A program made the position numbers and the translations under genes. The notes under the pieces were generated by a model. That model searched no databases. It worked only from the letters and a program-made list of their open reading frames with translations, and was not told where the DNA came from. A stretch of 64,000 nt of DNA from Aeromonas encheleia (GTDB lineage Bacteria > Pseudomonadota > Gammaproteobacteria > Enterobacterales > Aeromonadaceae): contig NZ_LR134376.1 of NCBI RefSeq assembly GCF_900637545.1, forward strand, positions 191,501 through 255,500, read 5' to 3'. Positions 52,943 through 62,850 of the stretch are shown here, in pieces (position 1 is the first letter of the stretch; the number at the start of each line of letters is the position of its first letter).

Positions 52943-53289
52943 GGCGGCAGTTCCCTACGATCAAATATTACCAATATAGTAGTAGTCTTGGCGGATGAGG
53001 GGTTGACCTCGGTTATGGTTTTTATTCTTTAAATTGGATTTTTTTCGTTTTAAATTCCATTTAAATTTTCATGTATGAATTTAAATCAAATTCTAGTTGT
53101 TAACCTTGTTAGTTTAGCCTTATTTGACACCCTTTAAATCATCAAATCCGCACGAGTCATGCTGGAAACGGCTCTGACTCGACGTTTTGCTCCCCGGTAT
53201 GACAGCCGGGCTCTGAATGGACAGGTGTTGGGCTTTGCGAAAGGCTCGATATATACTGTTTGCATATACAGTGATCAGGTTTGTCAGTC
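52943..53289. other. AT-rich divergent control region between torC and topB
   Basis: About 350 bases. The 52970-53150 part is strongly AT-rich with repeated AAATT/AATTT stretches and probably holds the torCA promoter; I could not identify a convincing TorR or FNR box. The topB-proximal end carries a LexA-type operator. No gene was found. Confidence 0.5.
53256..53271 (+). promoter_or_regulatory. LexA (SOS) box upstream of topB
   Basis: CTGTTTGCATATACAG fits the LexA consensus CTGTN8ACAG exactly and is embedded in TACTGT...ACAGTG. It ends 18 bases before the topB start codon, where bound LexA would block transcription. Confidence 0.75.
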
Positions 53290-55248
53290 ATGCGACTCTT
53301 TATTGCCGAGAAGCCCAGCCTGGGCCGCGCCATCGCCGATGCCCTGCCCAAGCCCCACAAGAAGGGGGAGGGCTTTATCGAGACCGCCGAGGGCGACGTG
53401 GTGACCTGGTGCATCGGCCACCTGCTGGAGCAGGCCGAGCCCGATGCCTATGACGCCGCCTACAAGCAGTGGCGCATGGAGCAGCTCCCCATCATTCCCG
53501 GCCAGTGGCAGCTGGTGGCCAAGCCCAAGACCAGGACCCAGCTCACCGTCATCAAGCGGCTGATCAAGCAGGCCGACTGCGTGGTGAATGCCGGCGATCC
53601 GGACCGGGAGGGGCAGTTGCTGGTGGACGAGGTGATCGATTTTCTCGGCTATCCCAAGAGCAAGCCGGTGCAGCGCTGCCTCATCAGCGACCTGAATCCG
53701 CCGGCGGTGCGCAGGGCCCTCGACAAGCTGCGGGACAACAAGGAGTTCGTGCCGCTGGCGGTCTCGGCGCTGGCCCGCAGCCGCGCCGACTGGCTCTATG
53801 GCATCAACATGACCCGGGCCTACACCCTGCTCGGGCGCAAGGGGGGCTGTAGCGAGCTGCTGTCGGTCGGCCGGGTGCAGACCCCGCTGCTGGGGCTGGT
53901 GGTGCGGCGGGATCTGGAGATAGACGCCTTCGTGCCCAAGCCCTTCTTCGAGGTGCTGGCCCATGTGGTGACCCAGGGCAACGAGCGGTTCAACGCGAAG
54001 TGGCTGCCGTCCGAGGCCTGCGCTCCCTGGCAGGATGAGGAGGGACGGGTGCTCAACCGGGCCTTGGCCGCCAAGGTGGTGGAGCGGATCAAAGGCCAGC
54101 CTGCCCAGGTGGAGGAGGTCGAGGAGCAGGCCCGCAAGCAGACGGCGCCGCTACCCTACAACCTCTCCAGCCTGCAGATCGATGCCGCCAAGCGCTTCGG
54201 CATGGATGCCAAGCGGGTGCTGGATATCTGCCAGGCACTCTACGAGCGCCACAAGCTCATCACCTACCCCAGATCCGACAGCCGGCACCTGCCGAGCGAT
54301 CACTTCAGCCGAGCCCCCCAGGTGCGCGACGCCATAGCCGCGACCGCGCCGGCTCTGGCCAAGGCGGTGAGCGAGGCGGATGGCAAGATCCGCAGCAAGG
54401 CTTGGAACGACAGCAAGGTCGATGCCCACCACGCCATCATTCCCACCGAGAAGCGTGGCAACGAAGGCAGTCTCTCCGCAGAGGAGAGCAAGATCTATGG
54501 CCTGATCGCCCGCCAGTATCTGCTGCAGTTCTACCCGCCGTTCGAATACAACGACAGCAAGGTGTTGCTGCGCATCGCCGGTGGTCTGTTCCAGGCCAAG
54601 GCCAGGCGCATCCTCAAGGCTGGCTGGAAGGCGCTGCTGGGGGTGGAAGAGGACGATGAAGAGGAGGCGGGGAGCCTGCCCGCCCTACGCCAGGGTGAGC
54701 AGTTGCAGTGTGAACGGGGCGAGTTGCTGGAGAAGATGACCCAGGCCCCCAAGTCGTTCACCGACGCCACCCTGCTGGCCGCCATGACCGGCATCGCCCG
54801 CCATGTGCAGGATCCCGAGATCCGCAAGACCCTGCGCGAGACCGATGGCCTCGGCACCGAGGCGACCCGGGCCGGCATCATAGATCTGCTGTTCAAGCGA
54901 CGCTTCCTGGTGCGCCAGGGCAAGAGCATCAAGGCCACCCCCACCGGACGGGCGCTGATCCTGGCGCTGCCCGCCAGCGCTACCACCCCGGATATGACGG
55001 CGCTGTGGGAGCAGCACCTCGGCCAGATCGCCGAACGTCACGCCAGCTACCAGCAGTTCATGGGGCCGCTTGCCGAGCAGCTGCATGGACTGATCGAGGG
55101 GGCGAGGCAGGACTCCGGCGCCAGATTCAGCGCCCTGCCCAAGGCGGCCGCGGGCGCCGACAAACGCCGCTTCAGTCGCAAGAGCAGCGCCGGCGGCGGC
55201 CCCCGCAAGAGCGCGGCCAAGCGTCCGGCCAGGGGCAAGGCGGCCTGA
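53290..55248 (+). CDS. topB: DNA topoisomerase III
   Basis: Type IA topoisomerase of 652 residues (E. coli 653) that decatenates replication and recombination intermediates. The TOPRIM domain opens with [21 protein letters not shown] and contains the metal triad [15 protein letters not shown]. The active-site tyrosine lies in [14 protein letters not shown]. The C-terminal tail is basic ([21 protein letters not shown]) and is expected to aid DNA binding. ATG 53290 is chosen; the SOS-like operator just upstream suggests damage-inducible expression. Confidence 0.96.
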   Translation: MRLFIAEKPSLGRAIADALPKPHKKGEGFIETAEGDVVTWCIGHLLEQAEPDAYDAAYKQWRMEQLPIIPGQWQLVAKPKTRTQLTVIKRLIKQADCVVNAGDPDREGQLLVDEVIDFLGYPKSKPVQRCLISDLNPPAVRRALDKLRDNKEFVPLAVSALARSRADWLYGINMTRAYTLLGRKGGCSELLSVGRVQTPLLGLVVRRDLEIDAFVPKPFFEVLAHVVTQGNERFNAKWLPSEACAPWQDEEGRVLNRALAAKVVERIKGQPAQVEEVEEQARKQTAPLPYNLSSLQIDAAKRFGMDAKRVLDICQALYERHKLITYPRSDSRHLPSDHFSRAPQVRDAIAATAPALAKAVSEADGKIRSKAWNDSKVDAHHAIIPTEKRGNEGSLSAEESKIYGLIARQYLLQFYPPFEYNDSKVLLRIAGGLFQAKARRILKAGWKALLGVEEDDEEEAGSLPALRQGEQLQCERGELLEKMTQAPKSFTDATLLAAMTGIARHVQDPEIRKTLRETDGLGTEATRAGIIDLLFKRRFLVRQGKSIKATPTGRALILALPASATTPDMTALWEQHLGQIAERHASYQQFMGPLAEQLHGLIEGARQDSGARFSALPKAAAGADKRRFSRKSSAGGGPRKSAAKRPARGKAA

Positions 55249-55264
55249 GCCGAGGGTGCACCGG

Positions 55265-55293
55265 AAAAAAGAAAGGGGCCCTGGGCCCCTTTC
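55265..55293. terminator. Bidirectional terminator
   Basis: Ten-bp stem (55271-55280 with 55284-55293), preceded by six A, between convergent topB and ktrB. On the minus strand it ends in a T-run. Confidence 0.82.
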
Positions 55294-55309
55294 TCGCATC
55301 CATGGAGGA

Positions 55310-56665
55310 TCAGCCCGTATAGACCCCCTCTTCCGGGTAGCGGATCCGGGTCTCGCTCGGTCTGGCCAGCATGAGGGCCAGTGTGAGGGGCCCCAGACGG
55401 CCGCAGATCATCACCAGCACCAGAATGAGTTTGCCAGGCTCACTCAGGGAGGCGGTGATACCGGTGGAGAGGCCGACGGTAGCAAAGGCCGAAATGGTCT
55501 CGAACATGATCTTGTCGAAGGGTTGTGACTCGGTGATCATCAGCAGGAACATCGCCAGCATCAGCACCATGGTGCTGACGATGATGATGGCCAGCGAGCG
55601 GGTCACTATCTGGGGTGACAGGGTGCGGCCAAACGCGGTGACATGGGGCCGCTTGGTCAGAAACGCCTTGGTCGCCAGCAACACCACCGCAAAGGTGGTT
55701 ACCTTGATGCCGCCCCCGGTGGAGGTGGCGCCGGCGCCGATGAACATCAGCATCATCAGGAACAGCAGGGCCGCAGGGGTCATCAAGCCGATATTGATGG
55801 TGTTGAAACCCGCGGTACGGGCGCTGGCAGACTGGAAGAAAGCCGCCAACAGCTGGCCGCCAATGCCGGCGTTGCCGAAGGTGCCTGGGTTGTTGTGCTC
55901 AAGCAGCCAGAACATCAGGGTCCCGGCCAGCAACAGCGACGGGGTCATCAGCAGCATCAGCTTGCTGTGTAACTTCAGCTTGCGCCAGCGCCGGTTGCGC
56001 ACCAGATCGACGATGACGGTGAAACCAATCCCACCGAGGATCAGCAGACCGGCGATGGTCAGGCTGATGATGGGGTCATCTCTATAGTCGATGAGGTTGT
56101 TGGCAAACAGCGAGAAGCCGGCGTTGTTGAAGGCGGACACCGCATGGAAGAAGCTGACATAGAGGCCGTGGACCCAGCCCATCTCCGGTACCCAGCGGAT
56201 GGCCATGAGGCCGGTGCCGATCAACTGCGCGATGAAGGCGAACAGCACTATGCGCTTCACCAGCTGGATGATGTTGACCGAGCCCTCCTGACCCAGTGCC
56301 TCCTTGGCCAGCACCTGCTGGCGCAGGCCGACCCGCTTGCTGAACATGGCGATCAGCAGCAGGGTCATGGTCATCTGGCCCAGGCCGCCGATCTCCATCA
56401 GCATCAGCAGGAAGATCTGCCCCTGCAGGGTGAAGACGGTACCGGTATCCACCACCCCGAGGCCGGTCACGCTGATGGCCGAGGTGGCGGTGAACAGGGC
56501 GTTGACGAAGGTGACCTCGCCATTGTGGCTGGAGGGCTGGACCAGGAACAGGGTGCCAATCAACAGGATGACGAGGAAACTGCCGAGGATCAGCCTGGCT
56601 TCGCTCCAGCGGGAATCGGCATCCCGATGCAGGGCAAAGGCATAGCTGCTGCGCCAGTTGATCAT
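55310..56665 (-). CDS. ktrB: Potassium uptake channel subunit KtrB
   Basis: Trk/Ktr/HKT-type membrane protein of 451 residues forming the Na+-dependent K+ pathway. It has four M1-P-M2 repeats with single glycine filter residues, for example in TATSAISVTGLGVVDTG, HAVSAFNNAGFSLF, SASARTAGFNTINIG and ISAFATVGLSTGI. It overlaps the upstream ktrA gene by 4 bases (ATGA). Length and order match Vibrio KtrB. Confidence 0.94.
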   Translation of the reverse strand: MINWRSSYAFALHRDADSRWSEARLILGSFLVILLIGTLFLVQPSSHNGEVTFVNALFTATSAISVTGLGVVDTGTVFTLQGQIFLLMLMEIGGLGQMTMTLLLIAMFSKRVGLRQQVLAKEALGQEGSVNIIQLVKRIVLFAFIAQLIGTGLMAIRWVPEMGWVHGLYVSFFHAVSAFNNAGFSLFANNLIDYRDDPIISLTIAGLLILGGIGFTVIVDLVRNRRWRKLKLHSKLMLLMTPSLLLAGTLMFWLLEHNNPGTFGNAGIGGQLLAAFFQSASARTAGFNTINIGLMTPAALLFLMMLMFIGAGATSTGGGIKVTTFAVVLLATKAFLTKRPHVTAFGRTLSPQIVTRSLAIIIVSTMVLMLAMFLLMITESQPFDKIMFETISAFATVGLSTGITASLSEPGKLILVLVMICGRLGPLTLALMLARPSETRIRYPEEGVYTG

Positions 56666-57315
56666 AGGGTGTCGAGCCAGTGATCGATGGCATGCTTGTT
56701 ACCGGCCAGGATCAGGATGTCGCCCAGCTGCAGCTCCATCTTGCCGGTCAGTACGTTGTGCAGCACCTGGCCGCGCTTGATGGCCAGCAACTGCAGTTCG
56801 GTCTGCTGCAACAGGTGCAGGTCGGCCAGGGTGCGGCCATTTTGCGCCAGGCCGATGACAAACTCGGTCAGCACCATGTCGTGTCCCAGCTCCAGGTAGT
56901 CGAACAGGCGGTTGTCCAGCATGCTCTGGGCGACCCGGCGCCCCATGTCCCACTCAGGGTTGATTACCTTGTCGGCGCCCACCTTCTGCAGGATCTTGGC
57001 GTGAAACTTGTCGCGGGCCTTGACCCAGACCTTCTTTACCCCCGCCTCCTTCAGCACTAGCGTGGTGAGAATGCTGGTCTCCAGGTTGTCACCTATGGCG
57101 ACGAAGACGATGTCGAAGTTGGCCAGGCCAAGCTCGGCGACGGTGGCCTCATCGGTCGCATCGGCGACGATGACATGATTGCACAGGGTGGCAATCTGAC
57201 GGGTTTTGGCCTCGTCGATGTCGATCGCCAGTACCTCGGCATCCTGCCGTTGCAACTCTTCGCACAGGGCGCTGCCGAACAGGCCGAGGCCTATGACGGC
57301 AAATTGGTTGTTCAT
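56662..57315 (-). CDS. ktrA: Potassium uptake regulatory subunit KtrA
   Basis: Cytoplasmic RCK-domain protein of 217 residues that forms the nucleotide-gated ring on KtrB. The N-terminal Rossmann motif is VIGLGLFGSALCEEL with acidic Asp in LAIDIDE. TrkA_C follows (LQLLAIKRGQVLHN ... LQLGDILILAG). ATG 57315. First gene of ktrAB. Confidence 0.94.
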   Translation of the reverse strand: MNNQFAVIGLGLFGSALCEELQRQDAEVLAIDIDEAKTRQIATLCNHVIVADATDEATVAELGLANFDIVFVAIGDNLETSILTTLVLKEAGVKKVWVKARDKFHAKILQKVGADKVINPEWDMGRRVAQSMLDNRLFDYLELGHDMVLTEFVIGLAQNGRTLADLHLLQQTELQLLAIKRGQVLHNVLTGKMELQLGDILILAGNKHAIDHWLDTL

Positions 57316-57440
57316 TTATGCTTCCTCAGAGGGCTGAAGGAGTTACTCTACCCCAGCAGATTGAGTCCGAAAAGTGCCTGGATTTTTCGTCCCGCGGGAT
57401 CTGGGGTAAACTGCCCGCTTGCTCTTGTCGGGACACGCAG

Positions 57441-58478
57441 ATGAAACTCACCCCCCACGCCCCCTTGTTGACCCTCAACACCCTGGCCCTCGATGCCCAT
57501 TGCCTCTGGCTGGCAGAGGTGACCCGGCTCGATGACCTCAGATCCCTGATGGCCAACCCCGAACTGATCGCCCTGCCGCGCCTGGTGCTGGGGGGAGGGA
57601 GCAACATCCTGTTCTGCAACGACTTCGCCGGTCTGGTGGTACTCAACCGCCTGCAGGGCATCGAGTTGCAGGATGAGGGCGACCACTGGCTGCTGCACGT
57701 GGCGGCGGGGGAGGAGTGGCACCAGCTGGTTCGCCATGCCCTGCAGCAGGGCTGGCATGGGCTGGAGAATCTGGCGTTGATCCCGGGCACTGTCGGAGCC
57801 GCCCCAGTGCAGAACATCGGCGCCTACGGCGTCGAGCTGGCCGACTTCTGCGCCTATGTGGAGGCATTCAACTGGCAAACGGGCGAGGTGGAGCGCATTC
57901 AGGCTGCCGACTGCCAGTTCGGCTATCGCGACAGCATCTTCAAGCACGCTTGCCAGGACTCCCACTTCATCACCGCCGTCGGTCTGCGCCTGCCCAAGGC
58001 CTGGCAGCCGGTGCTGGGCTATGGTCCGCTCGCCGCGCTCGGTGAGCATCCCAAGGCGCAGGCCATCTTCGACACCGTCTGCGCCACCCGCATGGCCAAG
58101 CTGCCGGATCCGGCCGTGCTCGGCAATGCCGGCAGCTTCTTCAAGAACCCCTTGGTCAGCCTGGCGCAGGCCGAGCGGCTCAAGCTGCAGCATCCGCAAC
58201 TGCCTGTCTATCCCGCCGGGGAGGGGCAGGCCAAGCTGGCGGCGGGCTGGCTCATCGATCAGTGCGGCCTCAAGGGCTTCGCCATCGGCCGCGCCGCCGT
58301 GCACCAGCAGCAGGCGCTGGTGCTGGTGAACCTCGGTGGGGCCAGCGCCATGGAGCTCATCGCTCTGGCGGCTCATGTGCGAGACAGTGTAGAGCAGCGC
58401 TTCGGCGTGTTGCTGGAGCACGAGGTACGCTTCATGGGACTCACCGGTGAGACCAGGCTCGACGAGGTGCTGGCATGA
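57441..58478 (+). CDS. murB: UDP-N-acetylenolpyruvoylglucosamine reductase MurB
   Basis: FAD enzyme that reduces UDP-GlcNAc-enolpyruvate to UDP-MurNAc in peptidoglycan synthesis. It has 345 residues and is a type I MurB. FAD-binding VLGGGSNILFCNDFAG, PGTVGAAPVQNIGAYGVEL and FGYRDSIFK are present, as is the catalytic serine in NAGSFFKNP. ATG 57441 gives MKLTPHAPLLTLNTLAL. It overlaps birA by 4 bases, the same order as in E. coli. Confidence 0.95.
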   Translation: MKLTPHAPLLTLNTLALDAHCLWLAEVTRLDDLRSLMANPELIALPRLVLGGGSNILFCNDFAGLVVLNRLQGIELQDEGDHWLLHVAAGEEWHQLVRHALQQGWHGLENLALIPGTVGAAPVQNIGAYGVELADFCAYVEAFNWQTGEVERIQAADCQFGYRDSIFKHACQDSHFITAVGLRLPKAWQPVLGYGPLAALGEHPKAQAIFDTVCATRMAKLPDPAVLGNAGSFFKNPLVSLAQAERLKLQHPQLPVYPAGEGQAKLAAGWLIDQCGLKGFAIGRAAVHQQQALVLVNLGGASAMELIALAAHVRDSVEQRFGVLLEHEVRFMGLTGETRLDEVLA

Positions 58479-59440
58479 GCCTCACCCCCATCAGACAGAC
58501 CCTGATCAACCTGCTCAGCGACGGCCAGTTCCATTCCGGCGAGCAGCTCGGCGAGCAGCTCGGCATCAGCCGGGCGGCGGTGAGCAAGCACATGGCCGCC
58601 CTCAAGGATCTCGGGCTGGATCTGTTCAGCCTGACCGGCAAGGGCTATCGGCTGGCGGTGCCCATGGCACTGTACGATCAGCCGCAGCTGCAGGCCCTGG
58701 CACCCATGGCGCCGGTGCACTGCTTCTCGGTGATCGACTCCACCAACCAGCATCTGCTGGAGCGGGTGAGCCGGCTTCAGTCCGGCGAGAGCTGCCTGGC
58801 AGAGTGCCAGACTGCCGGTCGTGGCCGTCGTGGCAAGCCCTGGGTCTCTCCCTTCGGCTGCCAGCTGATCCTGAGCATGTACTGGCGCCTCGAGCAGGGC
58901 ATGGCCGCAGCCATGGGATTGAGTCTGGCGGTCGGGGTGGCCGTGGTGGAGGCGTTGGAGTCGCTCGGTTATCCGGGCGTCGAGCTGAAGTGGCCGAACG
59001 ACCTCTACTATCAGGGCCGCAAGTTGGCGGGCATCCTGGTGGAGATGAGCGGCAGCGCCGGCGCCAGCTGCCATCTGGTGATCGGCATCGGCCTCAACCT
59101 GGCGATGCCGGCGCGGCAGGGGGAGAAGATCGATCAGGCCTGGTCCGAGCTGCGCCACGTCCAGCCCGAACTGGTGGATCGCAACCAGCTGGCGGCCTGC
59201 GTGCTCCTGCACCTGCAACGGGCCATGCAGACCTTCGAGCAGAGCGGCCTGGCCAGCTTCGTCGAGAGCTGGAACCGGCTCGACTACTTTGCCGGCCGGC
59301 CGGTGCGGCTGCTGATGGGGGAGCAGGAAATCCGTGGCATCGCCCGCGGCATCGACGATCGTGGCGCGCTGCGGCTGGAGACGGACGAGGGGATCAAATA
59401 CTACCTGGGGGGCGAGATCTCCCTGCGGCGCGGGGACTGA
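58475..59440 (+). CDS. birA: Bifunctional biotin ligase/biotin operon repressor BirA
   Basis: A 321-residue protein. The N-terminal winged helix-turn-helix (HSGEQLGEQLGISRAAVSKHMAAL) represses the biotin operon. The central ligase domain carries the biotinyl-AMP motif AGRGRRGKPW, KWPNDLYYQGRKLAGILVE and GIGLNL. A C-terminal SH3-like domain follows. It joins biotin to acetyl-CoA carboxylase. Translationally coupled to murB. Confidence 0.95.
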   Translation: MSLTPIRQTLINLLSDGQFHSGEQLGEQLGISRAAVSKHMAALKDLGLDLFSLTGKGYRLAVPMALYDQPQLQALAPMAPVHCFSVIDSTNQHLLERVSRLQSGESCLAECQTAGRGRRGKPWVSPFGCQLILSMYWRLEQGMAAAMGLSLAVGVAVVEALESLGYPGVELKWPNDLYYQGRKLAGILVEMSGSAGASCHLVIGIGLNLAMPARQGEKIDQAWSELRHVQPELVDRNQLAACVLLHLQRAMQTFEQSGLASFVESWNRLDYFAGRPVRLLMGEQEIRGIARGIDDRGALRLETDEGIKYYLGGEISLRRGD

Positions 59441-59474
59441 GTCAGGGACTGGGCCTGGCCGTTGACCACAATAG

Positions 59475-59501
59475 CAAAGGGGGCCCGAGGGCCCCCTTTG
59501 C
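59475..59501. terminator. Bidirectional terminator
   Basis: About 11-bp stem (59475-59485 with 59490-59500) between convergent birA and coaA. Confidence 0.82.
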
Positions 59502-59524
59502 ATGTCCGCCGTTGGCGCCTGCCA

Positions 59525-60463
59525 TCACTTGCGCAGCTTGATTTGCTCGATGGCGTGCTCGTGACCCTTGGTCAGGATCAGGTTGGCCCGTTCTCGGGTC
59601 GGCAGGATGTTCTCTTTCAAATTCAGATAGTTGATATCTTGCCATATGTTGCTGGCAATCTCGGTGGCTTCACTCTCCGCCAGCTTGGCGTAGTGATGGA
59701 AGTAGGAGTCCGGATCCGAGAAGGCGCCGCTGCGGAACTTGAGGAAACGATCTATGTACCAGGTGCGCAGCAGCTCGGCATCGGCATCCACATAGATGGA
59801 GAAGTCGACAAAATCTGACACGAAGACCCGGTGGGGTTCCTGCGGGTAATCCATGCCGCTCTGCAGCACGTTCAGCCCCTCCAGGATCAGGATGTCCGGT
59901 TGCTCCACCACCTTCTTCTCATCCGGCAGGATGTCGTAGATGAGGTGGGAGTAAACGGGGGCCTCGACCTTCTCGTGGCCGGCGCGAATATTGGCGACAA
60001 ACTCCACCAGGTGACGGATGTCGTAGGACTCCGGGAAGCCCTTGCGGCGCATCAGCCCGCGCTCCTCCAGCTCCTTGTTGGGATACAGGAAGCCATCCGT
60101 GGTGACCAGCTCGACGCGTGGATGCTCGGGCCAGCGTTCCAGCAGCGCCTGCATGATGCGGGCCGTGGTGCTCTTGCCCCCCGCCACGCTGCCGGCGATG
60201 CTGATGATGTAGGTGCCCTTGCCACGGGACTGGCCGAGGAACTGCTCCAGCACCCGACTGCGGCGCTGCTTGGCCTTGACGTAGAGATTGAGCAGGCGGG
60301 AGAGGGGTAGATAGATCTCTTCTACCTCGCGCAATGACACCTTCTCGTTGATCCCGCGCAGGGTATGCAGGTCGGTTTCGGTCAGGGTCAGGGGGACTGC
60401 ATCGCGCAATAACGCCCATTGTTCGCGGGTGAATTGCAAATAGGGGTTATGCTCTGTCGTCAT
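59525..60463 (-). CDS. coaA: Pantothenate kinase CoaA
   Basis: Type I pantothenate kinase, first and controlled step of coenzyme A synthesis. It has 312 residues (E. coli 316). The P-loop is [16 protein letters not shown], followed by [22 protein letters not shown] and [14 protein letters not shown] 60463 gives [20 protein letters not shown]; longer readings upstream run into the tRNA promoter region and are rejected. The gene is divergent from the tRNA-tuf cluster, as in E. coli, where coaA precedes the thrU-tufB operon. Confidence 0.95.
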   Translation of the reverse strand: MTTEHNPYLQFTREQWALLRDAVPLTLTETDLHTLRGINEKVSLREVEEIYLPLSRLLNLYVKAKQRRSRVLEQFLGQSRGKGTYIISIAGSVAGGKSTTARIMQALLERWPEHPRVELVTTDGFLYPNKELEERGLMRRKGFPESYDIRHLVEFVANIRAGHEKVEAPVYSHLIYDILPDEKKVVEQPDILILEGLNVLQSGMDYPQEPHRVFVSDFVDFSIYVDADAELLRTWYIDRFLKFRSGAFSDPDSYFHHYAKLAESEATEIASNIWQDINYLNLKENILPTRERANLILTKGHEHAIEQIKLRK

Positions 60464-60603
60464 GATGTCATCACTGTTTCTTGGGCAGGGCGACCATACA
60501 CCAAGGGATCGGGAGCGACAAGTGACGCATCCGGTTCGGACGGGGAAGGAGGCTTTTTTTGCATGGATCCCTGCAATAATGCACTTTTTGCAGGGTGCAA
60601 TGG

Positions 60604-60632
60604 TTGCATCCCCAAAATCCTTACAATAAAAT
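60604..60632 (+). promoter_or_regulatory. Promoter of the tRNA-tuf operon
   Basis: TTGCAT (60604-60609) and TAAAAT (60627-60632) with a 17-base spacer. The GC-rich discriminator GCGCGACGC after the -10 is typical of stringently controlled stable-RNA promoters. Confidence 0.75.
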
Positions 60633-60724
60633 GCGCGACGCTTAGATGTCTGTCGTCTATTTGCCCGGCAAAAGCGACAAAACAACGGGTGCAAGCAGAA
60701 TTACCGTTGTGGCATTGAGGTACC

Positions 60725-60809
60725 GGAGGGGTTCCCGAGCGGCCAAAGGGATCAGACTGTAAATCTGACGGCTCTGCCTTCGAAGGTTCGAATCCTTCTC
60801 CCTCCACCA
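60725..60809 (+). tRNA. tRNA-Tyr (GTA)
   Basis: An 85-base class II tRNA with long variable arm, anticodon GTA in CTGTAAATC and encoded CCA. It resembles E. coli tRNA-Tyr, including the D-arm GTTCCCGAGCGGCCAAAGGG. Confidence 0.96.
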
Positions 60810-60847
60810 TATTTCTCTGCGGTTTGAGTTCTTTGGGTTAGAGAAAT

Positions 60848-60922
<75 letters not shown>

Positions 60923-60926
60923 AGAT

Positions 60927-61001
60927 GCTGATATGGCTCAGGTGATACTGAGAGCCACACCCTAGGGTGTGTTCGGCAATCGAACCTGCCTGCCAGCACC
61001 A
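60927..61001 (+). pseudogene. Degenerate tRNA-Thr (thrT remnant) without anticodon loop
   Basis: Ends and arms recall tRNA-Thr as in E. coli thrT: it starts GCTGATATGGCTCAG, has a T-arm-like GGCAATCGAACCTGCC and ends CCAGCACCA. The D-arm has become a longer hairpin (GGCTCAG with CTGAGAGCC). The anticodon arm is a perfect palindrome, CACACCCTAGGGTGTG, with the anticodon loop lost. The acceptor stem has one mismatch and one wobble. It lies 4 bases after tRNA-Gly and 94 before tuf, the exact position of thrT. It cannot decode, but keeps a tRNA-like outline that processing enzymes might still use. Confidence 0.8.
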
Positions 61002-61095
61002 GCCTCTCTATTCCCACCAGATTCAAATCCATCATATAAACTGTTCTGTGGTTAGCTTGCCACCGCGTACTCAGCGTTAGTTTAGAGGGACGATC

Positions 61096-62280
61096 ATGTC
61101 TAAAGAAAAATTTGAGCGTAATAAACCGCACGTTAACGTGGGTACCATCGGCCACGTTGACCACGGTAAAACCACCCTGACCGCCGCCATCACCAACGTG
61201 CTGGCCAAGCACTTCGGTGGTAAAGCTTTCGCCTTCGACCAGATCGACAAGGCGCCGGAAGAGCGTGAGCGTGGTATCACCATCAACACCTCCCACGTAG
61301 AATACGACACCGCTGCCCGTCACTACGCCCACGTAGATTGCCCGGGTCACGCCGACTACGTTAAAAACATGATCACCGGTGCTGCCCAGATGGACGGCGC
61401 GATCCTGGTAGTAGCTGCGACTGACGGCCCGATGCCGCAGACTCGTGAGCACATCCTGCTGGGTCGTCAGGTTGGTATCCCGTACATGATCGTGTTCATG
61501 AACAAGTGCGACATGGTCGACGACGAAGAGCTGCTTGAGCTGGTCGAGATGGAAGTTCGCGAACTGCTGACCGAATACGACTTCCCGGGTGATGACCTGC
61601 CGGTAGTCCGTGGTTCCGCGCTGAAAGCGCTGGAAGGCGACGCTGCTTGGGAAGAGAAAATCATCGAGCTGGCTAACCACCTGGATACCTATATCCCGGA
61701 GCCGGAGCGTGCAATCGACCTGCCGTTCCTGATGCCTATCGAAGACGTCTTCTCCATCGCTGGCCGTGGTACCGTAGTAACCGGTCGTGTTGAGCGCGGT
61801 ATCGTTAAAGTCGGTGAGACCGTCGAAATCGTCGGTATCAAAGATACCGTGACCACCACCTGTACCGGTGTAGAAATGTTCCGCAAGCTGCTGGACGAAG
61901 GTCGTGCCGGTGAGAACGTTGGCGCCCTGCTGCGTGGCGTGAAGCGTGAAGACGTAGAGCGTGGTCAGGTACTGGCCAAGCCGGGCTCCATCAAGCCGCA
62001 CACCAAGTTCGAATCTGAAGTGTACGTACTGTCCAAAGAAGAAGGTGGTCGTCATACCCCGTTCTTCAAGGGCTACCGTCCTCAGTTCTACTTCCGTACT
62101 ACCGACGTGACCGGTACCATCGAACTGCCGGAAGGCGTTGAAATGGTAATGCCAGGCGACAACATCAAAATGGTTGTTACCCTGATCGCACCGATCGCGA
62201 TGGACGACGGCCTGCGTTTCGCCATCCGTGAAGGTGGCCGTACCGTAGGTGCTGGTGTTGTAGCCAGCGTAATCGCGTAA
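61096..62280 (+). CDS. tuf: Elongation factor Tu
   Basis: GTPase of 394 residues that delivers aminoacyl-tRNA to the ribosome. G motifs are [13 protein letters not shown] and NKCD. The effector region is [14 protein letters not shown], followed by the two beta-barrel domains. Its codon use is visibly different from neighbours, with many GGT, CGT and GTA/GTT codons, as expected for a very highly expressed gene. ATG 61096 follows GAGGGACGATC. It is preceded by tRNA genes in the E. coli tufB arrangement. Confidence 0.98.
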   Translation: MSKEKFERNKPHVNVGTIGHVDHGKTTLTAAITNVLAKHFGGKAFAFDQIDKAPEERERGITINTSHVEYDTAARHYAHVDCPGHADYVKNMITGAAQMDGAILVVAATDGPMPQTREHILLGRQVGIPYMIVFMNKCDMVDDEELLELVEMEVRELLTEYDFPGDDLPVVRGSALKALEGDAAWEEKIIELANHLDTYIPEPERAIDLPFLMPIEDVFSIAGRGTVVTGRVERGIVKVGETVEIVGIKDTVTTTCTGVEMFRKLLDEGRAGENVGALLRGVKREDVERGQVLAKPGSIKPHTKFESEVYVLSKEEGGRHTPFFKGYRPQFYFRTTDVTGTIELPEGVEMVMPGDNIKMVVTLIAPIAMDDGLRFAIREGGRTVGAGVVASVIA

Positions 62281-62303
62281 TCTTGGCTTACATAAATAAA
62301 GCG

Positions 62304-62328
62304 AAGCCCCTATAATAGGGGCTTTCTT
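62304..62328 (+). terminator. Terminator after tuf
   Basis: Eight-bp stem (62304-62311 with 62317-62324) followed by TTCTT. Only 4 bases separate it from the next tRNA. Confidence 0.8.
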
Positions 62329-62332
62329 ATGC

Positions 62333-62409
62333 AGGGGCGTAGTTCGAATTGGTAGAACAGCGGTCTCCAAAACCGATGGTTGCGGGTTCGAGTCCTGCCG
62401 CCCCTGCCA
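62333..62409 (+). tRNA. tRNA-Trp (CCA), copy 2
   Basis: A 77-base tRNA with anticodon CCA, identical to copy 1 at 12340 except for one D-loop base. It sits between tuf and secE and may be processed from a tuf read-through or from the secE transcript. Confidence 0.96.
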
Positions 62410-62469
62410 TATACCTCGTCTCGTACGGGGCTTTTGTGTCTTTGGTTACGTCAGATACAGGTGGGTTGT

Positions 62470-62841
62470 ATGAGTGTTAGTTCTGAGGGACAGGGCGGAA
62501 ACAAGGATACCCTGCTTTGGGGTCTGGTTTTCATCATCCTGGCGGCCGCTGTAGTGGGTAATTACCTGCTGCACGATGTTGTCGCAGCCGTCCGCGCCCT
62601 GGGTGTGGTCGTTGTCATCGCCGCTGCTGGTGCAGTGGCCCTGCAAACCACCAAAGGTAAGGCAACACTGGCATTTGCTCGTGAGTCGCGCCTGGAAGTC
62701 CGCAAGGTCGTATGGCCGACCCGTCAGGAAGCCATTCAGACAACCCTGATTGTGCTGGCGGTGACCGCCGTGATGGGGCTTTTGCTGTTCCTTCTGGACG
62801 GTGCCTTGGTCTGGTTGGTCAATTTGATTACCGGTGTGTAA
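62470..62841 (+). CDS. secE: Preprotein translocase subunit SecE
   Basis: A 123-residue subunit of the SecYEG channel with three hydrophobic spans. The conserved cytoplasmic helix and tilt motif appear as [27 protein letters not shown] 62470 follows AGGTGGG; the frame remains open upstream into the tRNA. It is co-directional with nusG, 9 bases apart, the classical secE-nusG pair. Confidence 0.96.
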   Translation: MSVSSEGQGGNKDTLLWGLVFIILAAAVVGNYLLHDVVAAVRALGVVVVIAAAGAVALQTTKGKATLAFARESRLEVRKVVWPTRQEAIQTTLIVLAVTAVMGLLLFLLDGALVWLVNLITGV

Positions 62842-62850
62842 GGATAAGCC

